A DNA stretch of 64,000 bases, from contig JBDSHG010000121.1 of NCBI GenBank assembly GCA_039918615.1, positions 1 to 64,000 of the forward strand. Reading direction: 5' to 3'. The stretch comes from FEN-1250 sp039918615. GTDB lineage: Bacteria > Gemmatimonadota > Gemmatimonadetes > Gemmatimonadales > Gemmatimonadaceae. The notes under the pieces were generated by a model. The model was not told the DNA's origin. It searched no databases and worked only from the letters and a program-made list of their open reading frames with translations. The stretch's first letter is position 1, and every line of letters starts with the position of its first letter. A program made the position numbers and the translations under genes. Shown here piece by piece: positions 53,818-60,767 of the stretch.

Positions 53818-53842
53818 ACGCCGCGTAGCTAGCCACTATATT
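53814..53842 (+). promoter_or_regulatory. Putative sigma-70 promoter of the IscA/ErpA gene
   Basis: TTGAAC (53814-53819) and TATATT (53837-53842) are spaced by exactly 17 nt, with a short leader to the start at 53889. The -35 overlaps the stop of the symporter gene. Confidence 0.6.
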
Positions 53843-53888
53843 TTCCATTGAGTTACAGCTTCACACCGTCACAATCTTCGAGGTAGCC

Positions 53889-54245
53889 ATGGCCACCACC
53901 CAGGAACCAGCCGTCACCGTTTCCGTTACGCCCACGGCCGCGGTCGAGGTCAAGCGATTCATGGAACAGGAAGGCGTCACCGAAACTGGCGGCGGACTTC
54001 GTGTGAGCGTGCAGCCCGGTGGCTGCAGCGGCTTCAAGTATGGCCTGCTCATCGAAGAGAAGGCGGCGGACGACGATCTCGTCGTCGAGCAGGAGGGCTT
54101 CAAGGTGTTCGTCGATCCCTTCTCCGCCCAGTACCTCAACGGCGTGACCATCGATTACGTCTCCTCGATGCAGGGCGCGGGGTTCACCTTCTCGAATCCG
54201 AACTCGACGGGCGGCTGCGGCTGCGGCAGCTCGTTCAACGCGTAA
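53889..54245 (+). CDS. erpA: HesB/IscA/ErpA-type iron-sulphur carrier
   Basis: This 118-residue A-type carrier holds and delivers Fe-S clusters. The three conserved Cys are visible in VQPGGCSGFKYGLLIEE and GGCGCGSSFN near the C-terminus (C-x-C), and the SAQYLNGVTIDYVSS segment is typical. It has its own promoter and a strong hairpin afterwards, so it appears to be a single-gene unit between two symporter genes. ErpA, IscA and SufA cannot be told apart by eye. Confidence 0.95.
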   Translation: MATTQEPAVTVSVTPTAAVEVKRFMEQEGVTETGGGLRVSVQPGGCSGFKYGLLIEEKAADDDLVVEQEGFKVFVDPFSAQYLNGVTIDYVSSMQGAGFTFSNPNSTGGCGCGSSFNA

Positions 54246-54262
54246 TCGCTAGCGCACGAAGG

Positions 54263-54331
54263 CCGGCGCATCTGGTGCGCCGGATGAATGGTTCCGCGAA
54301 GCCCGCGACGGTTGATGCCGTCGCGGGCTTC
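54263..54331. terminator. Tandem hairpins after the IscA/ErpA gene
   Basis: A first stem (54263-54270 with 54276-54283, 8 bp) is followed by a 14-bp perfect stem (54298-54311 with 54318-54331, loop TTGATG). Neither has a U-run. They probably insulate the gene from the downstream symporter. The second stem is among the strongest in the window. Confidence 0.65.
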
Positions 54332-54360
54332 GTCGCATCGCAAGTCGTCGCGCCCGGCTG

Positions 54361-55902
54361 ATGCACACCTTCGGCGCGCTGGACCTCGCCGTCCTCCTCG
54401 CCTACCTCGGCGGCACCACCGCGCTCGGCCTGTACGTCGGCCGACGGCAGCGCAGCTCGAACGACTACTTCGTCGCCGAGCGGTCGATTCCATGGTGGGC
54501 GGTGCTCTTCTCGGTGGTCGCGACGGAGACGAGTGCGCTCACCTTCATCTCGACGCCAGGACTCAGCTACGGCGGCGCGCCGCGCACGGGCGATCTCGCC
54601 TTCCTGCAGATCGTCGCGGGGTACGTCATCGGTCGCATCGTGATCGCGTATACGCTGCTGCCGCGCTACTACAAGGGGCAGCTCGTGACGGCGTACGCGT
54701 TGCTCGAGCGCAGATTCGGCGTAGCGACGCGACGATTCACCTCGATCGTGTTCATGGCGACGCGCGCGCTCGCGGACTCAGTGCGCGTCTTCGCGACGGC
54801 GATTCCGATCGCCTTGATCATCGGGCCCGCGGTGAAGAATCCCGCACTCGTCACCCCGATCGCGGTTCTCCTTCTCGGGCTGCTCACCATCATCTACACG
54901 TATCGCGGCGGGATGAAGGCCGTGGTGTGGACGGAGCTCGTGCAGGCCGGCGTGTACGTCTTCGGCGGGCTCGTCGCGTGCGTGCTGCTCGGGCGTGCAG
55001 TGCCGGGCGGATGGAGCGCGATCCTTCACACCGCGGGCGACGCCGGGAAGCTGCGCGTGATCGACACCTACATGGGAGTCGACCGGCCGTATACGCTCTT
55101 CGCCGGGCTGCTCGGCGGCGCCTTCCTTTCGATGGCATCGCACGGGGCCGACCAGCTGATCGTGCAGCGTCTCCTCTGCGCGCGGTCGCTGCGCGATGCG
55201 CGCCGCGCGATCATCGGCAGCGGCTTCGCTGTGTTCGCGCAGTTCACCCTCTTTCTCGTGATCGGACTCGGGCTCTGGGCGTTCTATCAGGGACGACACT
55301 TCGACGCGACCGATGTCATCTTTCCGACGTACATCGTCGAGCACATGCCGTCCGGATTGCTGGGGCTGATCGTCGCGGCGATCGTGGCGGCGACGATGAG
55401 CACACATTCGGGAGCCATCAACTCGCTCGCCGCCGCCGCGACGAACGACATCTATCTTCCGATCGCAAAGCTGTCCCCGGACGATCCGCGTGCGCTGAAG
55501 ATTTCCCGGGCGCTCGCGGTGATGTGGGGTGTCATTCTCACCGGTGGTGCCCTCATGTTTCATGCGCAGGGGACGCCGGTGGTCGTGGTCGCACTCTCGA
55601 TCGCGAGCTTTACGTACGGCGGCCTGCTCGGCGGCTTCTTTCTCGGACTTTTCTGGCGGCGCGCGATCCAGCGCGATGCGCTGATCGGCATGAGCGTGGG
55701 GATTCTCGCAATGGCAATCGTCGTTTCCGCAAAGCCGCTCGCTGCGGCCCTCCCGACCCTCGAGCCGACGCTCGCGCCCGTCGCGCGCATCGCGTGGCCG
55801 TGGTACGTGCTGATCGGCACGACGATCACGATGCTGACGGGGATCGTCTCATCGCTCGCGCATGCGATGCCGCCGCGCGTCGCGGCCGAGGTGAGCGCGT
55901 GA
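54361..55902 (+). CDS. Sodium:solute symporter (SSS family), second copy
   Basis: This 513-residue transporter has about 13 membrane segments and SSS signatures: VLLAYLGGTTALGLYVGRRQ, FVAERSIPWWAVLFSVVATE, YRGGMKAVVWTELVQAGVYV and the Na+-binding GLIVAAIVAATMSTHSGAIN. It overlaps the BadF-type kinase by 4 nt (GTGA), indicating a transporter-kinase operon. It is not closely similar to the first SSS protein. A long alternative frame across it is a shadow. Confidence 0.92.
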   Translation: MHTFGALDLAVLLAYLGGTTALGLYVGRRQRSSNDYFVAERSIPWWAVLFSVVATETSALTFISTPGLSYGGAPRTGDLAFLQIVAGYVIGRIVIAYTLLPRYYKGQLVTAYALLERRFGVATRRFTSIVFMATRALADSVRVFATAIPIALIIGPAVKNPALVTPIAVLLLGLLTIIYTYRGGMKAVVWTELVQAGVYVFGGLVACVLLGRAVPGGWSAILHTAGDAGKLRVIDTYMGVDRPYTLFAGLLGGAFLSMASHGADQLIVQRLLCARSLRDARRAIIGSGFAVFAQFTLFLVIGLGLWAFYQGRHFDATDVIFPTYIVEHMPSGLLGLIVAAIVAATMSTHSGAINSLAAAATNDIYLPIAKLSPDDPRALKISRALAVMWGVILTGGALMFHAQGTPVVVVALSIASFTYGGLLGGFFLGLFWRRAIQRDALIGMSVGILAMAIVVSAKPLAAALPTLEPTLAPVARIAWPWYVLIGTTITMLTGIVSSLAHAMPPRVAAEVSA

Positions 55903-56846
55903 TCGGGTTGGTGATCGGAGTGGACGCCGGGGGATCGCGCACCCGCGTCGCGGTCGCGGATGCGAGTGGCGAGATCATCGCGAGCGCCGAGCGCGAGGGA
56001 GGCGCCGTGAAGCCTGGCGAGATCGAGCGGTCGGCGTCGATCATCGCGGCCGCCGTGCGCGACGCGCTCATCACGCTCGATCCGACGCTCGGGACGCCGC
56101 GCGCACTGTGCGCTGGAGTGGCGGGAGTGGGACGCGAGAACGAACGTCGCGCGCTGAGCGAGGCGCTGCACGGTGAGTCGCTCGCCGACGATGTGCTCGT
56201 GGTGACGGACGCGGAGATCGCGCTGGCGGATGCGTTCGGCGACGAGGCGGGGATCGTGCTCATCGCGGGGACGGGCTCGATCGCGCACGGGCGTGGCCCC
56301 GCCGGCGCGCTCGAGCGCGTGGGCGGCTGGGGCCCCAACATCGGTGACGAGGGGGGCGGCTACTGGATCGCGCGGCGCGCGCTCTCGGTGGTGACCGCGG
56401 CAACGGATGGGCGCGAGCCGGATACGTCGCTGGTCGGCGCGATTCTCACCGCTGCGGAGCTCGACGAGGTCCAGTCGCTGATTCCGTGGGCCGCGACCGC
56501 GACGGTGGCGCAGATCGCGTCGCTCGCCCCCGTCGTGGTGGCAAGCGCCGAGGCGGGCGATCTGCGCGCGAACGCGCTGCTCGGCCTTGCCGCGGAGGAG
56601 CTCGTGCTGCACGTGCGCACGCTCGCGCGCGCGCTCTTCGAGGACGAGCGCGCAGCGATGCAGGTCGCGCTGGGCGGTGGGCTGCTCGAGCCCGGGAGCG
56701 CGCTGCGCCGGCGTGTGGAGCAGCGGCTCAAGAGCGCGGTGCCCGGGAGCAAAATGCACGCGGCGGCGATCGTGTCGGTGCGCGGTGCGGTGAAGCGCGC
56801 GCTACAGATCGGCGCGGAAGAGCACACGGGAGCTGAGCTGATGTAA
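55899..56846 (+). CDS. BadF/BadG/BcrAD-type N-acetylhexosamine kinase
   Basis: This 315-residue ASKHA kinase begins IGLVIGVDAGGSRTRVAVAD (phosphate-1 loop) and contains VTDAEIALADAF, the ATP-binding IVLIAGTGSIAHGR, GWGPNIGDEGGGYWIARRAL and VALGGGLLEPGSALRRRV. Members include the GlcNAc/MurNAc kinase MurK. The overlap with an SSS transporter and proximity to NamZ support phosphorylation of an imported amino sugar. The GTG at 55899 fits the family start; another GTG at 55911 is possible. MurQ is not in the window. Confidence 0.87.
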   Translation: MIGLVIGVDAGGSRTRVAVADASGEIIASAEREGGAVKPGEIERSASIIAAAVRDALITLDPTLGTPRALCAGVAGVGRENERRALSEALHGESLADDVLVVTDAEIALADAFGDEAGIVLIAGTGSIAHGRGPAGALERVGGWGPNIGDEGGGYWIARRALSVVTAATDGREPDTSLVGAILTAAELDEVQSLIPWAATATVAQIASLAPVVVASAEAGDLRANALLGLAAEELVLHVRTLARALFEDERAAMQVALGGGLLEPGSALRRRVEQRLKSAVPGSKMHAAAIVSVRGAVKRALQIGAEEHTGAELM

Positions 56847-56847
56847 G

Positions 56848-56874
56848 TGCAAACGGCGCGCGAGAGCCTCGCGC
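56848..56874. terminator. Bidirectional terminator between convergent genes
   Basis: A 12-bp perfect stem (56848-56859 ACGGCGCGCGAG with 56863-56874) and a 3-nt loop lie between the kinase stop (56846) and the M28 peptidase stop (56904). Convergent geometry supports a shared terminator. Confidence 0.75.
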
Positions 56875-56903
56875 GCCGTCGTGGTCTCGAGTCTCGAAGG
56901 AAA

Positions 56904-57917
56904 TCAGGGCGGCGTCGCTACCGGACGACCGCCCTGATTCCACACGGGCACCGTGCCATTCGCCAGCAGCGAGACCGCACGAACCTCGGAGTTGATGACG
57001 ATGGTCATGTGCGCGAAGTCGATGCGCGAGATGTCGTCCGAGGGCTGATGGTAGTCCGCGTGCAGATTGAAGGTCGAGAGCGTGTGCGCCGGTATTCCGC
57101 GTTGCGCGTACGCGATGTTGTCGCTGCGCTCGAAGAAGTGCTGGGCTGGGCGCGGATCCGCGACAATGGGAAGGTGCTCGCGCGCGAGCATCGCGCCCAT
57201 GGTCGACCGGTCGTAGCCGGTGAGCCACGCCTTCCCCACTCCACCGGCGAGCGAATCGGGGCGCGCGATCATCTCGGTCTCGAGGTTCGCGACCACACTG
57301 TCGAGTGGTACCGGGAAGTGCGCGATCATCCAGTTCGTACCGAGCAATCCCTCTTCTTCGCCGGTGGTGAGCGCGAAGAGGATCGATCGCTTCGGATGCG
57401 AGCCAGCGAGAGCGCGCGCAACGGCCAGCACGGCCACCGTTCCCGATGCATCGTCGTCGGCGCCGTTGTAAATCGAGTCGCCGTTCACCGGCTTCCCGAC
57501 GCCGAGATGATCGTAGTGCGCATCGATGAGGATGATCTCTCCGGCGAGCTTTGGATCGCTCCCCTTCAGCAATCCGACGACGTTCACAGCGGTTTCGTGT
57601 TTCCCCGACGCAGCATCGCTGAAGCTCGAGCGCAGATCGATCGAGCTATCGGTAGCGGAGACGGGAACGCGCTGAAAGTAGCCGCTGTCTCCGAGCGGGA
57701 CGAGCCCGATGGCTTGCATCTGCGCGGCGATGTAGCGCGCGGCGCGCGCGCCGCCTGGGGTGCCCGTGAGGCGTCCCTCCATCGAGTCGTCCGCGAGCGC
57801 GGACTCCATGCGGCGAATGTCGGCGGCGCTGACGGGGACTGCGGGGCGCCCCTGCGCGTGAAGCGCCATCGACGCGAGTCCCAACGCTGGCGTCAGCAGC
57901 CACGACCGGAACGTCAT
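56904..57917 (-). CDS. M28 family zinc aminopeptidase
   Basis: This 337-residue secreted peptidase has a signal peptide (from the ATG at 57917) ending ALHAQ. The binuclear zinc site is visible: IDAHYDHLGVG, the bridging Asp in YNGADDDASGTVAVL, TTGEEEGLLGTNW and the late LHADYHQPSDD. M28 enzymes release N-terminal residues from peptides. It overlaps the DAACS transporter gene by 4 nt, so it may free amino acids that the neighbouring carriers take up. The frame continues upstream without further support. Confidence 0.93.
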   Translation of the reverse strand: MTFRSWLLTPALGLASMALHAQGRPAVPVSAADIRRMESALADDSMEGRLTGTPGGARAARYIAAQMQAIGLVPLGDSGYFQRVPVSATDSSIDLRSSFSDAASGKHETAVNVVGLLKGSDPKLAGEIILIDAHYDHLGVGKPVNGDSIYNGADDDASGTVAVLAVARALAGSHPKRSILFALTTGEEEGLLGTNWMIAHFPVPLDSVVANLETEMIARPDSLAGGVGKAWLTGYDRSTMGAMLAREHLPIVADPRPAQHFFERSDNIAYAQRGIPAHTLSTFNLHADYHQPSDDISRIDFAHMTIVINSEVRAVSLLANGTVPVWNQGGRPVATPP

Positions 57918-59191
57918 CGCTCCCCTCGCACGATTTCCCAGCGGTCCATCACGGCCGTCGCCAGGCAGTTCCCGACGAGGTTGATCGACGTGCGCGCCAT
58001 GTCCATCACGGCATCGACGCCGAGGATCACGGCGACGCCCTCGAGCGGCAGCCCGAACTGCGAGAGCGCGCCGGAGAGGATCACGAGCGACGCACGCGGA
58101 ACCGCGGCGACGCCTTTGCTGGTCAGCATGAGCGTGACCATCATGAGCAGCTGCGACTTGAGCGACATGTCGATCCCGGCCGCCTGCGCGACGAATACCG
58201 ACGCGACGGCCAGATAAAGCGTGCTCCCGTCGAGATTGAACGAGTAGCCGGTAGGCAGCACGAACGCGACGATGCGCCTCGGCACCCCGAACGCCTCCAT
58301 CGCCTCGAAGGCGCGCGGGAGCGCCGCCTCCGATGAGGCAGTGGAGAACGCGATGAGCCATGGCTCCTTCACCGCCGCCCAGAACTTGGCGATCGGGATA
58401 CGCGCGATGAGCGCAACCGGTACCAGCACCGCGACGATGAAGACGACCAGCGCGATGTAGAGCGTGATGATGAGCATCCCGAGGTGCTTGAGCACGCCGA
58501 TCCCGCTCGTTCCCACCGTCACCGCAATCGCCGCGCCGATGCCGAAGGGCGCGAACCTCATCACGAGATCCGTGAGCTTGAACATGATCTCCGACAGGCT
58601 CTCGCAGAACGCGAGCATCGTCAGCTTGGAATTCTTCCCCGCGCGCGCGAGCGCGACACCGAAGAGCACCGAGAAGAAGACGATCTGGAGCACCTCGTTG
58701 TTCGCCGCCGCTTCGAAGAAGCTCTGCGGCACGACGTGCTCGAGCACACCCTCGAGCGTCACCTTCTTTTGCGCGAGGTCGTTGCCGACGGTCGCGGACG
58801 CGCCGGTGATGCTCACACCGGCGCCCGGCTTGATGATGTTGACGGCCGACAACCCGATCACGAGCGCGAGCGTCGTCACGATCTCGAAATAGATGATCGA
58901 GCGCAGCGCGAGCTTACCCACGCGCTTCATGTCGTCGCCATGACCGGCGATCCCGACGACCAGTGTCGAGAAGATCAGCGGCACGATCAGGAGCTTGATC
59001 ATGCGCAGGAAGATCGTCGACAGCACCTTGAGCGACGCCGCCTGGAACAGCGGCGCGGGCTGCCCCGGCACGGCGTTCGGAAACGCCACCCCGACGATGA
59101 CGCCCACGACCATGGAGATGAAGATCCAGTGCGTGAGCGTGAGACGGCGGAACATCCCCCCGCTTCCGCTCGGCGCGTCCCTGCTACTCAC
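57914..59191 (-). CDS. Dicarboxylate/amino acid:cation symporter (DAACS)
   Basis: This 425-residue carrier is of the GltP/DctA type, importing glutamate, aspartate or C4-dicarboxylates with Na+ or H+. It shows the re-entrant loop STASSEAALPRAFEAMEAFGVP, the FVLPTGYSFNLDGSTLYLAV segment (NMDG-like motif in variant form) and VDAVMDMARTSINLVGNCLA. The start at 59191 overlaps the APC permease by 8 nt; an ATG at residue 13 (MFRRLTL) is possible. The peptidase downstream overlaps by 4 nt. Confidence 0.94.
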   Translation of the reverse strand: MSSRDAPSGSGGMFRRLTLTHWIFISMVVGVIVGVAFPNAVPGQPAPLFQAASLKVLSTIFLRMIKLLIVPLIFSTLVVGIAGHGDDMKRVGKLALRSIIYFEIVTTLALVIGLSAVNIIKPGAGVSITGASATVGNDLAQKKVTLEGVLEHVVPQSFFEAAANNEVLQIVFFSVLFGVALARAGKNSKLTMLAFCESLSEIMFKLTDLVMRFAPFGIGAAIAVTVGTSGIGVLKHLGMLIITLYIALVVFIVAVLVPVALIARIPIAKFWAAVKEPWLIAFSTASSEAALPRAFEAMEAFGVPRRIVAFVLPTGYSFNLDGSTLYLAVASVFVAQAAGIDMSLKSQLLMMVTLMLTSKGVAAVPRASLVILSGALSQFGLPLEGVAVILGVDAVMDMARTSINLVGNCLATAVMDRWEIVRGER

Positions 59192-60689
59192 TCGAGACCG
59201 GCGGCTTCCCGGTCCGAAGCGTCGAGTTCCGATAGCCGTAGAGGAAGTAGACCACGAGGCCGATCGCGAGCCACCAGCCGAAGCGCTCCCACGCCTTGTG
59301 CGGCAGCCCCCACATCACGAACAGGCAGAGCGCGGCGCCGAGCGGTGCGACGATGTAGAGGAACGGCACGCGAAACGGGCGCGGACGGTCCTTGTCCGTG
59401 TAGCGAAGCACGACCACGCCGCTGCACACGAGGATGAAGGCGAACAACGTTCCGATGTTCGTGAGGTCGTACGTCTCGTTCGCATCGCCGATCAGCGCCC
59501 ACGAGGCGACGAAGACGCCGGTGATGATCGTCGTGATGTACGGCGTGCGATACTTGCCGTGCACTTTCGCGGCGAACTTCGGAAGCAGCCCGTCTCGGGC
59601 CATCGCGAAGAAGATGCGCGGCTGCCCGTACTGGAAGACGAGCAGCACGGCACTCATCGAGAAGACGGCACCGAGCGCCACCAGCCAGCCGACCTTCGTC
59701 ATCCCCACCGACGTCAGCGCGAACGACAGCGGATCAGCCGTGTTGCCGAGCGTCGAGGACGGTACCATGCCGGTGAGCACGAAGCCGACGAGGATGTAGA
59801 TCAGCGTGCAGATCGCCAACCCTCCCAATATCCCGATCGGGAGATTTCGCTGCGGATTCTTCGTCTCTTCGGCTGCAGTCGATATCGCATCGAAGCCGAT
59901 GTAGGCGAAGAAGACGATCGCCGCGCCGTGGTGGATGCCCGTGAAGCCGTTCGGCGCGAAGGGATGGTAGTTCGCCGTGTTGATGTGCTGCGCGCCGACG
60001 ACGAGAAAGAGCGTGAGCGCGACCAGCTTCACCGCGACCATGATGTTGTTCGCGCGCGCACTCTCGCGAACGCCGAGCACGAGCAGCCAGGTGATCGCGA
60101 GCACGATGCCGCACGCCGGCAGGTTGATCAGCACCGGAATGCCGAAGAGCTTGGGCGCGCTGTTCATCAGCGCGTGCACCGTCGGGTCGCTGCTGAGCAG
60201 CGCCGTGCGATACCCCGTCGCCAGCCAGGGAGGGATGGCCATCCCCATGCCGGCGAGGAGCGTCTTGAAGTAGTCCGACCACGAGATCGCGACGGCGACG
60301 TTGCCGACCGCGTACTCGAGGATGAGATCCCAGCCGATGATCCAGGCGACGAACTCGCCGAGCGTCGCATACGAATACGCGTACGCCGAGCCGGCCTGCG
60401 GGATCATCGCCGCGAGCTCGGCGTAGCAGAGCCCCGCGAGCGCGCAGGCAAAGCCGAGGAGGAGGAAGGAGATGACGAGCGCCGGCCCCGCGCCGCTCCG
60501 CACGACCACACCATTCACGATCTCGCCCGCCGCAGCGGAGCCGATCGCACCGAAGATTCCGGCCCCGATCACCGCGCCGATCGCGAGCATGATCAGGTCG
60601 CCCGCACCCAGCATTCGTCGAAGCGCGTTCGGATTGTCCGCCTCCGACATCAGATCGGCGATCGGCTTTCGGCTGAACAGTGATGCCAT
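59184..60689 (-). CDS. APC family amino acid permease (CAT-like)
   Basis: This 501-residue permease has about 12 membrane helices and the APC pattern: AIGAVIGAGIFGAIGSAAAGE, AMIPQAGSAYAYSYATLGE, FFAYIGFDAISTAAEETKNP and RDGLLPKFAAKVHGKYRTPY. It most resembles cationic/branched amino acid transporters with a long C-terminal region. The ATG at 60689 is chosen because upstream residues lack membrane character. It overlaps the DAACS gene and follows the pyrophosphatase gene after 78 nt. Confidence 0.93.
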   Translation of the reverse strand: MASLFSRKPIADLMSEADNPNALRRMLGAGDLIMLAIGAVIGAGIFGAIGSAAAGEIVNGVVVRSGAGPALVISFLLLGFACALAGLCYAELAAMIPQAGSAYAYSYATLGEFVAWIIGWDLILEYAVGNVAVAISWSDYFKTLLAGMGMAIPPWLATGYRTALLSSDPTVHALMNSAPKLFGIPVLINLPACGIVLAITWLLVLGVRESARANNIMVAVKLVALTLFLVVGAQHINTANYHPFAPNGFTGIHHGAAIVFFAYIGFDAISTAAEETKNPQRNLPIGILGGLAICTLIYILVGFVLTGMVPSSTLGNTADPLSFALTSVGMTKVGWLVALGAVFSMSAVLLVFQYGQPRIFFAMARDGLLPKFAAKVHGKYRTPYITTIITGVFVASWALIGDANETYDLTNIGTLFAFILVCSGVVVLRYTDKDRPRPFRVPFLYIVAPLGAALCLFVMWGLPHKAWERFGWWLAIGLVVYFLYGYRNSTLRTGKPPVSSE

Positions 60690-60767
60690 GCGGAGCCTGG
60701 GCTCAGGAGGAAGGAACGAAACGCAGAGCGCGACGCGCGGGTGCGCGCCGCGCTCACACGGCAATCA

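Noticed and set aside
54288..56846. Apparent 852-residue fusion ending in the BadF-type kinase
   Set aside because: The first 530 codons read the symporter out of frame; the kinase has its own GTG at 55899 overlapping the symporter stop.
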